Below are positions 1 through 11,821 of a stretch of 64,000 nucleotides of DNA, piece by piece. Position 1 is the stretch's first letter. Every line of letters begins with the position of its first letter. Below the pieces are notes generated by a model. It was given only the letters and a program-made list of their open reading frames with translations, was not told the origin of the DNA and did not search any database. The DNA is from Adiantum capillus-veneris (taxonomy: Eukaryota; Streptophyta; Polypodiopsida; Polypodiales; Pteridaceae), in the NCBI GenBank assembly GCA_014529385.2, contig CM043956.1, positions 63,120,620-63,184,619 on the forward strand. Direction: 5' to 3'. Both the position numbers and the translations under genes were made by a program.

Positions 1-1280
1 AGTGAAGGCTTAGGCTTATGTTTATGGCTAAGTACAATTAGGCACTACTACTCTCACTCCCTCATGAATTCCTCTCATCAGTGGCTTGAATGCTTCAATG
101 GTTCTCAAGGAAGAAGAGGTCCCTTTTTATAGGTGAAGAGAACCCCCAAGGATTTACACAAGAAGAGAGGAGCCAGTGTGAACAGAAACTGGAAAAGTTT
201 GAAATGAGTTGTCTCTGCATGATATGGCAAGACGAGGGTCCAGTGTTTTGATTATATCTCCTCAATCGTGGCTCCAAATAAAAAAGTAAAAATATGGGCA
301 GAAAATTCAGCTCATTAGCTACAACTTGCATTTTATATACTTTTTCCAATTTGGTTTGGAACCTTGTGTAAAAAAAACCATGAAAATAGGGTCCATTTTT
401 GGTAGCAAAAGTCTTCCTGTGGTTCCCTTAGCCTAGACTTTCATTTGATTCCAAAGGACACCTCATGCAATACAAAAGCATGACATTGATCCTCGACAAA
501 GTTTTGTAATCATGCTTGCAATAATGCATTAAAATAGGGGTATCTTTGAGAATCATGTAAGCTAGTGTCCCACTACGATTTGATTCCTTCCTAGTAGCTA
601 TTTAAAAGAAATATAAGAAAAATATGAAAAATACATAGAACACCTATATATTGGAAGTTAACCTAGATATAGGATCTAGCTAAAGTGTGAGATAATAATA
701 AGATAGTAGAAAGAAAGAATCAATGCTTTTTGCCCAAAGTTAAAGAGGCGGAGCTATTGACGCTTTTTCCATAGTACTTTTTGACGGAAAAGTAAGAATA
801 TGTTACCCTTGAGATAATAGGATGAGATAGAAAGCTTACTATTATACTTAAATATTCATATGTACATTATAGGAAATATAATTATGTATCTAAAAAGTTA
901 CAAGATAACTCTTGTAGCACACGTTCCCACTATGTACGTGTCACAACAGGACAACGTATTGCTGTTTTGAACTATTATAACGTGTAAATCACCTGTTTGA
1001 CCTAAAAACAACATGTTTTGGCAATTTTGGTGATCTTTTTTACCCCCTAAGCAAGGGGCTTCGCGATGAAAGCGAAATTGATCGCGTGAGAGCAATTTTA
1101 GCTCGCTGTCTAGTAGACTGCACAGAGCTGTTTTGAAACCCTAGGGCTCTAATACTAGTTGAAAGCGCGAAGTAGAAGGTACCGGTAGGTGCAATTGCGA
1201 TGTAGTGTAGGATTGGGGTAAGAAGCAGGAGGCACAATGCAGCAAAGAGCTAGCGCTAGAGACTGACGCAGGGAGGGAGA
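1..1280. other. Non-coding stretch, nothing recognised
   Basis: AT-rich sequence with only short spurious reading frames. No domain, tRNA-like fold or repeat family was recognised. It may include the outer end of the multigene unit that begins near 1.8 kb, but I found no terminal inverted repeat here. Confidence 0.5.
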
Positions 1281-1285
1281 GATAG

Positions 1286-1357
<72 letters not shown>
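1281..1357. repeat. (GATA)n/(GA)n microsatellite
   Basis: A run of GATA units passes into an uninterrupted GA tract. It generates artificial Ser-Leu reading frames on the minus strand that should not be taken as genes. Confidence 0.97.
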
Positions 1358-1359
<2 letters not shown>

Positions 1360-1789
1360 CACGTTTTTGGGAAAAACTTAATAAGTGAGTTTTGGGTTTT
1401 CCCACTTTTATTATAAGTGACTTCAAAAAAATGTGTCCAGGTTCAATGTGAACCTGGACAAAGTATAACAATGTACAAAAAGGGGTTATTTAAGCCTTTA
1501 ACCCAACAATGGGCATATGGCTCAAGCTAATATATCCTACTATAAGCTTCTACCTCTTGCTAGGCATTGTCCTTAAGCCTCATGTCTCTTATGTGCCCCC
1601 ATTCTATGCCCCTTAGTGTAAGCTTCCGCCTCTTGTTAGGTATTAAATGGAAGTACATGAGGGAGATGAAGCTAGAGCTACCACCATATTCAAGGTAACA
1701 ATAGGACATGATGAGCATGCTCAAAAATTGAGACTCCATCTTGCTATAGGTATATAAGGAACATGACTCAATGTCAGGTGCATCTAAAG

Positions 1790-2466
1790 AAGATCCTCCT
1801 CTTTCAAAAGGAATGGGTCATATTTTGCAAGATGTTTCATTGGGTGGAGCAAAAGCCAGAATACTTTTGAGCAACCATGACAACAAACAAGTTGACACTA
1901 TGTGAAACTATTGGAAGGGTCTTTGTGTAATAACAACCACTATCAAAAGCAGACTAGATATAGCAAACAAATGCATGGAAGTGTGGAAGAAGCTTGACAA
2001 TTTTGTAAAAGTTTTGAGACAACAAGTTAGCTCAACTACTTATGCAAATGACTTTAAGAAGGCAATAAATCTTTTAATAGCTGCTATCACACATGCTTGG
2101 GAAGAAAAAGAAATCATATTACTTGGTGAGTGTTCAATCACTTCTTAAAGTATGGATAGTTTTTTACATTGCATCCTATCAGTTTAAGAAACATTTTTTA
2201 TTTTTTATTTTTAGAATATTCTCTACCTACATGGGCCATAATTTGCAAAATAAGGAGCCCTTGCAACATGGAATACTTAATGAATGGAAAAATATGACTA
2301 TCACGCGAGGACTTCATTTTTTAGATGTACGAGAAAGGGAGGGGGGCAAAAAAAAAGCAATGCACTAAAGGAATTATTCAATTGGTTCTATAGGAGGCAA
2401 TTACAATGGATGAGATCAAACAACCATGCTCCTCAACCACAAATGGAAACTAATGCTTCACTTTGA
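1790..2466 (+). pseudogene. Relic of transposase-like gene B (copy 1)
   Basis: This is a decayed homologue of the minus-strand gene at 58,487-61,328. The first part (about 1790-2122) aligns around S-[IL]-G-G-[VA]-K-A, then around E-V-W and a helix ending T-H-A-W versus K-T-A-W. It ends at a plausible donor near 2125 (GGTGAGTG). The second part (about 2220-2466) aligns at FAK..GALATWNT versus FIQKYGNPAIWNT, then at ME(K/N)..YHAR, a GG motif and LF(N/E)WFYRR. Several in-frame stops (for example TGA after VDTM, and two stops before MEKYDYH) break the frame, so it cannot encode the full protein. It converges with relic A' exactly as B converges with A in the second copy. Function by family: probable DNA transposase. 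The homology is seen by eye in the translations; the enzymatic role is inference. Confidence 0.72.
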
Positions 2467-2542
2467 AACTTTGAACTGAGTCTTTCTAAAAAGATCCAAA
2501 TTCAAAAAAAAATTATTTAGGCAAAATATTGTCAATTTTACA

Positions 2543-4190
2543 TCAATATTTGATTCTTCTGGTATCACTTTGCTTGTCACCCATGTATCTCAAAAACTTT
2601 CTTCCTCTATAGCCTTCAAGAAGGTTGACATTTGTTTCCTCATCTACCATTGCATAGCTAGAGTAGCAAAGAAAGTATCTTGCTCTTGACGCATTGAATG
2701 CTGCAGCATACCCAAATATTCTAAGTGATGCAGCTCTTTCAAGTAGCATGATCTTGTTTGCATTGATGTGAAGGGGAGTGTACCCCAAAAACCATGACAA
2801 TATCTTCAAGGAAAATATTGGCAACTTAGGATCTTCAGAATAATGCATGTAAAAAGCACAAAAGGTGGCACTATCCAATGAAGGCATGTAGTGCATGAGA
2901 GAGGAGGCATCCCTTCTGGAAGTTCTCTCTATTGCTTTAGCCTTTAACTCTCCCAAGAAAATTTTCCTTGTCAAGGAGTTCAATCTACAAAACAAGAAGT
3001 AATAATTAAATAACAAAAAACTTGAAAAAAAAAAAGATTGTAGGAAAGGAGGTCAAGGTGAAACTAAATCTACCTTTTCCAACTCATCCTCAACGATGGC
3101 TTTTTCTTGAAGGAGATTGCATGATCCAATCATCTTTCTTTTGTCAACGTACTTTTCAACCTCCTTTCACTTAGAGTATTTGCCAAAAGATTGGATACCA
3201 AACTCAACGAGCTTCTTCTCAAAATCACCATCTTTCAGAGTAGGTTTCTCCTCTTCCACTCTTTTCATGCATAGAGCAAGTGCATCATAAATAGGAAGAA
3301 ATAAGTTATTAGGGGTCTGCAGATCGAGTTCCAAAAACTCAACCTTCGACTCTTCTTTTGTATCAATAAAGTCTTTGGCCACCTCAAAAGATTCAGAAAT
3401 GGTTGCAATACAATAGTCCTCCCTGATATTAAACATGCATTGAATATGGTGGAGAGGGATATACTCTTTTCCATTGATATAAAAATAGGGAAGGCTTGGA
3501 ATAGTAAGGGAGGCCTCAGATAACTCTACCTCTTTTGTGGGGTCATCAATGACAATACTAGCTCTAAATCGAGGAACATCAAAATTTGAACTCTCCTGCT
3601 CCTCAACTACATCACCAATTCTTCTTCCTCTAGAACTTCACTTTTCTCAAGCTGCAGGACTATGGAAACATTTGTATATGTTCCCTCTTTGTCTACATCT
3701 TTCACTTCATCTTGACCTTTGCCTTGCATATTAACTTTAAGGAACAAAAAGAAAAGAAAGGAAGCTTCTTTTGGAACAAGGTTGCAAGGTTTTGAATGGA
3801 TAGGATAAAAAATGATCGATTGGCAGACAAAAGAAGTCTTTTTGGAAAATCTTTCTAATCTCCTCATTACTTTGCCGTTATCAATTGAGTTGGTGGTAAC
3901 TTCAATTAGATGACAATAAGTCTTGCCATCCAATACAAAACACTTAACCTGAATCTTCAAATTCTTTCATTTCCTCTAACAGAATGTCCTTCAATTTGTC
4001 CAACATAATTGCAAGATCAAACATATGATTGAATATTTCATATTCTTCTGTGTACACTTCCATATCACCACCATCCATGTGACAACAACCAAAATCTTCT
4101 CACTTGGGCAGGCTCTCCTCTAAAATCTCCTCTCGACCTTCAACAAAATAAGACTCATCTTTTGGTTTGGAAAGATAGTAGCAAGAGGTA
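2543..4190 (-). pseudogene. Relic of unknown gene A (copy 1)
   Basis: This is a homologue of the plus-strand gene at 56,618-58,423. From the 5' side, EEYEIFNHMFDLAI matches DNFDLVHSMFNPKF, then KCFVLDGKTYCHL matches the RVVLPTMTLVHL region. The block IPSLPYFYINGKEYIPLHH followed by MFNIREDYCIATIS matches LPAVPDFRIGDMTYIFLHD and IFYLREDFSLAIIS. The C-terminal block FSLKILSWFLGYTPL to LRYMGD matches FNTLSRFLGGPVLL to IRYKGD. The copy carries an in-frame TGA near its 5' end and a frame change near 3960; the last part may be a separate exon (about 3016-2543). I do not recognise the protein family. Conservation of A beside B in two separated copies indicates a functional part of the mobile unit rather than random host sequence. 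Confidence 0.72.
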
Positions 4191-4697
4191 GCTTAAAAGG
4201 TTCCACGTCCTTAACTTCAAAACTGAATGGCGTGATAAGGCATTGAGCAAGAGTCTACAAGTATGACTGATCGCGATGTGCAAGATTGGGAGGATGGGAG
4301 TTGATGGATAGGTTAGGAAGGATGGAAAGAAATGGAATTGATATATGGATGTGGAGAGGAGGGAGATTTGATGGAGTTGATAGATTTGTGCAGAGAGAAG
4401 GTTCTAGACGATACGATACAATAGGGAGCTAAAATCTACGACTATGCCTTATCGCTTCATGCGGGATGCAGAGGATAGGATAGGGAGGAATGAAGCTAAT
4501 GGGTGTAAGCATGTTAGCTTGTCATGCTTTTTGTGCTAGTTATCATGTGGCAACAAGCATATCTTGTAAGCATAATGAGAGTGTAACTTTTCAAACGTGT
4601 GGGAATCCATCAAATATTTCAAAATATGGAGACCACCCTGAATCCACTTTCCTGACCATTTACGCAATGTTACTCTGAGGGGAGTGGGGCAGTCAAA
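4191..4697. other. Divergent intergenic region between A' and P'
   Basis: About 500 bp lie between the 5' ends of the minus-strand relic A' and the plus-strand gene P'. The sequence is purine-rich (many GGATGG and GATGGAGTTGATAG-like words), and similar words recur near 14.69-14.76 kb. It is the positional counterpart of the regulatory-looking 54.5-56.6 kb region of the second copy, but the 14-bp motif found there is not seen here. Confidence 0.4.
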
Positions 4698-4926
4698 ATG
4701 CGTGGAGAGAAGCGGAGTGGGGCAATCAACATGCATGGAGAGAAGCAAGACACAGGGGCTAGAGGTAAGAGGGGCGCAGGGGCCAGAGGTAAGAGAGAAC
4801 AAAAAAAAAAGTCAAGGGCTGAACTTTCTGCTGCTTCTTCTCCACTCCAAAAAAGGGTGAAGCTCTCTGATTCCCCAGCATCCCCAATGGCAAAGACCTT
4901 GCATACAAAGGGGAAGGATGACTCAG

Positions 4927-4929
<3 letters not shown>

Positions 4930-4977
<48 letters not shown>
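4930..4977. repeat. (CT)n microsatellite at start of P' intron 1
   Basis: An uninterrupted CT tract begins four bases inside the intron, directly after the 5' splice site G|GTACT at 4926/4927. Its reverse complement gives a false Glu-Arg repeat frame. Confidence 0.95.
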
Positions 4978-4979
<2 letters not shown>

Positions 4980-6599
4980 CTCATTATGATTTGCGAGGAT
5001 AGTTGCCGGTGCTGTCTTGGCTGGAGAGTTGTCCCTTGATGTCGGCTTTAGCAGTAGGACATCTTGTGAATAGTCACTTGAAATACAATTGCTCAAGTCG
5101 AAGTCTGGCTCAAGAATCACAAACCAGTGTTTGATTTGAACCTTGAAATTGGAAGGAAGTGTTCAATACTGCACTTTCCTACTGCTAATCTTGTGACATT
5201 GGGGGTGTGCAGTAGGCCGATGGAAAGCTCCAAAGTTTATAGTCCCAGTACAGAGAAAGTTCTATATAACGGCAGAAGAGTTCAATGATGTTCATGGCCT
5301 CTCCCTGGCTGGTGCCAACCCTGAACTACTGAGGTGGGATCAGATCAGTGATGTGGAGTGGTTCAGTGTTTTCAAAGAGTCAAAGAATCGTAGTCACTAT
5401 CGCATTAAATGCAGTTGTTTGCGTACTGATATGTTCGACCAGGTGATGCAGCTGCATTACAAGGTGTACTAGAAGCCCCCAACAAACATGGAGATCTAAC
5501 TCTGCATTTGCCAAGGGGTTTTTAAAAGAATTCAGCCCGGCGGCAATTGCAAGTAGCTCAGCCATGCAATTCAATTGGGCTGAATTCGCTGTCCAGCATT
5601 TGCAGGACCTCCAAGAGAAAGGGTACTATGAGGCCCATGTCGAAAAGTGGAGGATGGGCAATGTATGTCAAAACATCGAGGAGGCGCAAACTGAAATGAA
5701 GGAGGATACCAAGGAGACACCCATCTCTCGCCACAACACTCACCAGCAGGCTGAAAGCCTGTCATTTTTTGGCGTTGAGAATTTGCAGCACATAAAGGCT
5801 GCCTCTGAAATTTTCAGCAAACAACTGCAAGATGCTAAAGAACATCTTCTAACTGCAAAATCAGACTTTGAAGCTGCGAGGGTTGTCCAAGCAAGCAATG
5901 CTAGGGTCACCCCAATTGTGCTTGCTATGAGACAAAAGCTTCACGACGCTGAAAATGAATTACAGAGGTTACTACAGAGCGACAGCGTGGATGCAAAGAG
6001 GGAAATAGAGTGTAAAGTAAAAATAGAGACATTTAAAGAGACATTGGAAGGTTTGGCATTTCCTGACAGTGAGGACACTCTTACTGCTGACTCAACTTGT
6101 TAGCGTGTAAGTGCGTGACTTTTATACTTCTACCGTATGATTGGAATATGTGCACAACAAACCTATGTACTTACCATGCTCCTCTTTTTTTTGGTGTGCA
6201 GATTAATGTGGAGGTTATGGAACCAAAAGTAAATGCATGTGAAGGTCAACTGCAGCTCCTAATGCACATGAACAAGATGCAACAAGGCTCCTGCACTCCC
6301 ACTGCCCTGTGTAATATGGCTATGGGCACTTTTATAGAAAGTATAGAAGGGGTATGCGATGGGACGATGATCAACCCATGCAGTGGCTGCAGTTTGCCAC
6401 TTGAAGTAAAGGGAACCAATGCCACGGTCAAGATGCCCTATGGGCATAGCTACCACTTTCTCTGCTTTGTAGCTGCATGCTCCTTGTCGACAAAATGTAG
6501 AGCTGTGACCTGCCAACAAAGGATACCATAAGAATGGTGTTGGAAACCCACAGGGCAAAGACATCCAATCACACCAACATCTGGTAAGATTGTACAGGG

Positions 6600-7515
6600 T
6601 GTGCAAATTAGCATACCCAGTGTGTTAATTAGAATATTGAGTGTGTTAACTGGATATGCTAATTAGCATATCTTGTATGCTAATTAGCATACTGGATATG
6701 CTAATTAGCATACTGGGTATGTTGATTAGCATATTGGGTATGCTAATTAGCATATTGGATATGCTGATTAGCATACTTGATATGCTAATTAGAACACAAG
6801 ATATGCTAATTAGCATACTGGGTATGCTAATTAGCATACCCAATGAGAATATTGAGTGTGTTAACTGGATATACTAATTAGCATATCTTGTATGCTAATT
6901 AGCATACCCTGTGCTCAATGTACATATTAGAGTAAGTTTGGCATATTAGCATATCTAGTAAGTTAACTACCATATCCAAATGCTAACTAGCATATTGGGT
7001 ATGCTGATTAGTGTACTGGGTATGATGATTAGCATACTGGATATGCTTATTAGCATATTGCATATGCTAATTAGCATACTAGATATGCTAAATAGCATAC
7101 TGGGTATGCTAATTAGCATAGTGGGAATGCTCATTAGCATACTAGGTATGCTCATTGTACTGAGTATGCTGATTAGCATACTGGATATGCTTATTAGCAT
7201 ATTGGATATGCTAATTAGCATACTGGGTATGCTAATTAACATACTGCGTATGCTAATTAGCATACTGAAGACAGTCCTTGTATGCTAGCTACTAGCAGTC
7301 CCAGTATGCTAATTAGCATACCCAGTATGCTCATTAGCATACCCAATATACTAATTAGCATATCTTGTATGCTAATTAGCATACTTGTGCTCAATGTACA
7401 GACTAGAGTAAGTTTGTCATAATGGCAAATCTAGTAAGTAAGCTACCATCTCCAGTTGCAAACTAGCATATTGGATATGCTAGTTAGCATACTCAGCAAT
7501 TCAAATTAGCATACT
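6600..7515. repeat. Near-palindromic tandem array 1 (intronic)
   Basis: About forty diverged copies of a 21-bp unit. Each is built from the perfect palindrome TATGCTAATTAGCATA plus a 5-bp spacer such as CTGGG. Because the core is self-complementary, both strands give false MLISI-type reading frames. The whole array lies inside the P' intron 6584-7637, whose splice sites join the flanking exons in frame. Confidence 0.93.
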
Positions 7516-8418
7516 GGGCTTGTCAGCATAATGGATTCCAATGTATGCCAGGCCGCACACATAGTCACAACATATCAAACATTTTCTATCATACATGACA
7601 TGCTTATATGAGTCTTAATCCACGTTTTTTGTTGTAGGCCTGTGTCAGTCCCTCCGTGATGTGGGCAGTGTGCATGACACGAAGGGCAAGGGAAAGGCTG
7701 TAATGGAGGACCTTTCGATCGAGGAGAGTGATGAGCTGGATACAGGTGAGAACCCTTCGACGAAGAAGGGTGTTGAGCTGGATGCAAGGAGTGAAGGGGT
7801 GGATGAGGGGCTCCCAGCAGATGCCAAATGAAAGCATGAAAACAACAGAGGAAGGCAGTGATGTGAGCAGGAACTCAGAAGATGAAAAATAAGATGTTTT
7901 TTTTTTATCATGGCTCCTCGTGTGCCTCGTGTGCCAGCGATGCCTGCTGCAACTGACAAAGCAGAAGCTTCTCAGCAGACAGTGGCTAGTGGCTGAGGGG
8001 AAACTTTGAAGAATAACAACATAGAAGATGAGCAAGAAGTTGGTGACAATAGCCCTCTCGAGGGTTTTTTGCGTAAAGCTCAGCTGAAAAGAAAAGTTGG
8101 CCTTGAAGAGGTACCCGAAGACATTGCAAGCACAGCCTGTGGTTCGGACAAGGCTGAAAGCTCCAAAGGTGAAAAGAAAGCCACCCGCTCAAGAGCTTGC
8201 AAAAAATTGTGTTAAGACTTATTGCTCCCTACCCGGTTGTGCCCTTCACTGTATATGCTAGACCATTTTGAAACCCAAATGCGTATTGCATTTTGGTTTC
8301 CAATAAAAATGTATTTTTGTGCAATATAAATCTGAGCAGCAGTTCATTGTAATAGTTCATTATAATTTTTGCGGTTTTTCTTTTTTAAACTTGTTCATTT
8401 CGTATCACGGTTTCCCTG

Positions 8419-9354
8419 CAGAGGAAGAGAAACATGCATTAATCATCATGCCGATGCAATTGCGGCCATGCAATGGAAAAAATTACGGAGATGGCGAGTC
8501 CACAAAGCCAAGCAGTTAAGGAGACAGAAAATGGAGATTGAAAACGCCTTGAACGATATTCACAGCTTGCCCGTAGTATTATTGAGCGCCTAAATTATGT
8601 GCACCCGAGTGGGCCGGTTATTTTTGCTGAATGGTATCCTCTACCAGACCTAATATGGGTGCCTAAGCATTTATGTGATGAAAAAAGGGCTCTGGTGCTG
8701 GACCTGAACGGTCTTTTGGTGGCAGTGGTAGAGCCTCGCTTTGGTGAAAAGCCCCCAGCATATGCAGATGAAATGCTGAAATACGATGTACTTGATAAGC
8801 AGGTGTTCTGTCGCAAGGACATCCATTTTTTTTTGGACTGGTGCCTACAGCTCTTTAATGTGTTTATATGGAGCACAAGCCTCCATAGTAAAGTCATGAG
8901 TATTTGCCGTACTGTTTTTAAAGAGCAGGTGCCAAAGATTACTGGGTTTTTTGCTCAAGTGCACTGTACAAAGCAATCCTGGCAGATCCACAGAAAACCT
9001 GTGTTTATGAAAGACTTATCCTTGTTCTGGAAACACACTTCGGGGTACAATGCCCAAAACACACTTATAATCGATAATAGATTCTACAAAGTGTTTCAGA
9101 ACCCACCACAAACTTGGCTTGTTACTCCCAGTCTAGAGCACCAGAGTGCTGAGCAGAGGGAAAAGTTCCTTATAGAAACTTTGAAGTCCTGGTTTTTTCT
9201 TTGGCTGCAAACGGATGATCGGAAAGCATATGTTGCTGATAATGTGTTTGAGACAGGCTCAGATGAGTTTTCTGATGCAGTCGTCAAACGTTTGCTTGAC
9301 ATTCAAAAGAGGGATATAGAGGCTAAAAGACTGGAAGAAATTCATCGCAAATAG
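8419..9354 (+). CDS. FCP1/NIF-like HAD phosphatase domain of gene P'
   Basis: Follows a CCCTGCAG acceptor. Reading from RYSQLARSIIERLNYVHPSG, the segment contains HAD motif I as LVLDLNGLL, motif II in FIWSTSLHSK and motif III in TLIIDNRFYK, in the order and spacing of FCP1/NIF-like phosphatases. The canonical D-x-D-x-T is changed to D-L-N-G-L, so the nucleophile Asp is kept but the second Asp (general acid) is Asn. From memory, several plant FCP1-like proteins share D-x-N-G-L-L; this was not checked. A frame change near 8545 links it to the upstream basic exon. A charged coiled coil follows, interrupted by TAG at 9352-9354 and ending at 9478. Catalytic activity is doubtful; the fold assignment is strong. 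Confidence 0.82.
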
Positions 9355-9589
9355 CGGGAAGCTGACCTAGAAGCAGAAAGAGAGAAAGAAAAGCTGGAGA
9401 GGGAAAGAAGAGAAAGTGAGCAGCATAGTGCCAACCTAGAAGCAGAGGAGGAAGCAGAGAGAAAAGAAAAGAGGTAGCATGAAGAAGACAAACAACGAGG
9501 ACAGCCCGGTCACTACAAGCGCCCTCCGAGGAGGCCTTAAGGTTTTTTGGGGCAGTGACTGTCATTGTAAAATTGAACCCTATGTAAAT

Positions 9590-9715
9590 AATTTGATGCT
9601 GGAAATTAATGTAAACAGTTTGATAGTTAGCATGCTGATACAAGATGTAAATAGTTTGATAGTTAGCATGCTGGCAATTAATGTAAAGAGTTTGATAGTT
9701 AGCATGCTGACCAAC
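9590..9715. repeat. Three tandem copies carrying the GTTAGCATGCTG core
   Basis: Three roughly 45-bp units, each with a TTAATGTAAA-like part followed by TTTGATAGTTAGCATGCTG. They lie between the 3' ends of convergent P' and T' and share the TAGTTAGCATGCTG core with intronic array 2. Confidence 0.85.
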
Positions 9716-11737
9716 TTTATAATAAAACTGCATACCCTTATAGCAAAGTGGTATATAGAAAATCCAGTGGATACAACTTAAAAGATGAAGGGCATGCTAT
9801 TACAGATTTCTTCATAGCTTTCTGGAGTGATTGTGTACACCAGCCTTCTCCTTGGGACATGCTCCATGGGTATTTTGATACATCGCACCATATGTGAAAG
9901 TAGGTGGACGATAGGCTGCTTGTGGTCTAGCTTGAAGGTGTATGCATCCAATTGCTTGTAATACAATCCTTGCACAACATATGAGCCTGTGTCAATTACA
10001 TCGCTCCATTCATCAATGCACCCCTTCTCCACCTTCTCCTTTTCTGCAACACACTTGACCAGATAGAAATCCACATCTTCGGCATTGGTTAAAGCATTTG
10101 GATTTACAGCAAATGTGTCTCCAGAACATAGAGCGCTACTCAACACATCATGATGACCTTCGTATGTGAAGTCATCATAGCCAACGACTTCCTCTATCGA
10201 AACTTCATCTGTTTGCTCAAGTAATGGCTGCAGAATCTGATAATCCCAAGCCTCCACATGAGCTTTATTGATGCAGCGATTCCACCTTCCGTTCATGCAT
10301 GCTTCACAGAAGCATGCCAACTTTCTTGTTGCAAGGGCAGTTGGATCCTGCGGGTTGTGACCACGAATAGCATGCAAAGAGCAATTTTTTGCCATAGTGG
10401 CACAATTCCACTTAACTTCCCTGTTAACATCTCCCTCTTTAACCTCCCAGAACACACGAGAAGATATGATGCAGGTGCTCCATGTGATAGGTTGGCCTGG
10501 CAATAAGCAACCACATCTGCTGCACACTGCAATATAGCTCCATTAGGTTTTAGTTGTTCATGGGTCAAGGTTCTTTTCACAACTGCTCTTGCACCATCAT
10601 GCTCGCCCTTTCCATGACCTGATCCAAAGAAGAACCAGCTCATCCCAATCCCTGTGAGTCCACCATATCTTGCAACAAAATAGAAAGCCCTGGCTCCCTT
10701 AAATTGCGAGGCCGCACCATCTGACCACACCCAATGTTGTTTACAAGTGACACCCTCTTGTTGTAACCAGTCACAGTGTAGCATGAAGCAATGTTGCAAA
10801 AACAGTGTGTCATGGACTCTATCATTTGATATGAAGAAGTGGATTGTTTTGACTACCTCCCTTGCCTTGCGGTAGTACGTTATGTGTACAAAAATAGTTA
10901 CTTGACTAGAGTGCCAATGCAATGACTGAATCTCATTTTGCTCCTTGAAGGCGTAATTTTCAGCAAAGTCAATAATTGAGACAACGACATCATCCGGAAA
11001 GCGAAGTATACAATCCTTAAATTGTTGTCCTTGCCATCGTGCCACATAGTTATGAGTGATGAAGAGCTTCAACTTGGTCTGCAACAGACTCCCAGCACTG
11101 CATTTCTTTATGCAAAAGATATTTTCTTTTCTTACTGTTTCCATGCTTGTCTTTTGCTTCTACATACGCAAATACTTTCACATTAATACTCTTACCTGGC
11201 TTTGCTGTTTCTAAGCAACATAATTCTAACTTCTTTACTCCACATATCTTACAGTCTCCCATCAGGCATTCCCTTCTATGGAAAACTGCATCTACTGGCT
11301 TTGGACAGAGAACGGACTCCCACATTTGTGTGACACCTTTGAATGTGTGATGTGAAGCCAAGAAGCCGCTGCTAATGTTCCTGCCTGTAGCACAGATATT
11401 GCATACAGAGTTGCAACATGTATCATGCAGCCCAAAAGCACGAGAACGCATGTGGTTTAGTGCGTCTTTTGGAAAGGTCATCTGCACATGGTATTCACAA
11501 CAGCATGTGTACCTATCCTTCAGCCTCCTGCAAAAGAATGGCTTTAACATCTCAAACATCCTCATGCCAATCTTGCAATCTGGATGTTTTTGTTTGAATC
11601 TTTGAAAGAGCTCAACCTGCAATATCCATATTTGATCAGTATGTTTACTAGGAGAAATAATCCAAACAGGACTATATGCATTGCTACTTAATACATCCAC
11701 CATAGAAACAAATTGGTGTGTTAAACAACACATTGTA

Positions 11738-11818
11738 TGGTCCTAACATGCATGTAACTGGGTATGGTCCTAACATGCATGTAACTGGGTATGGTCCTAA
11801 CATGCATGTAACCGGGTA
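11738..11818. repeat. 27-bp direct repeat, three copies
   Basis: Three consecutive copies of a 27-bp unit beginning TGGTCCTAACATGCATGTAA, with one base difference. They sit at the 3' edge of the T' intron, next to array 2. Confidence 0.95.
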
Positions 11819-11821
11819 TAA

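Larger units (their letters stand above)
4698..9478 (+). pseudogene. Gene P': coiled-coil / RING-like / FCP1-like HAD phosphatase gene, broken
   Basis: Multi-exon gene starting at ATG 4698 with a lysine-rich N-terminus. The first donor is at 4927 (phase 1) and the next acceptor at 5212 continues in frame (VGRWKAPKF...). A frame change near 5463 leads into a long helical region (about 5480-6103). Then comes a Cys/His-rich RING-like segment (CSGC ... GHSYHFLC ... C) at about 6360-6520. An intron 6584-7637 (GTAAGA...TTGTAG) joins in frame to an acidic region. The C-terminal HAD domain and a charged coiled coil end at 9478. In-frame stops are seen at about 6529 (TAA), 7994 (TGA) and 9352 (TAG), each followed by continued coherent coding in the same frame. 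Role by family: FCP1/NIF-like phosphatase; substrate unknown. It converges with T'. The HAD part is sure; exon joins beyond those listed are tentative. Confidence 0.65.

Noticed and set aside
6646-7288. Long open frames with repeated MLISI units on both strands
   Set aside because: They are translations of a self-complementary 21-bp repeat inside an intron; both strands are open for the same trivial reason.
6600-7515. CRISPR-like regularly spaced palindromic repeats
   Set aside because: Spacers are only about 5 bp and repeated themselves, no cas genes exist, and the context is a eukaryotic intron.
11747-11818. Possible transposon end at the 27-bp triple repeat
   Set aside because: It lies inside the T' intron whose splice sites join in frame, so it is an intronic repeat rather than an element boundary.
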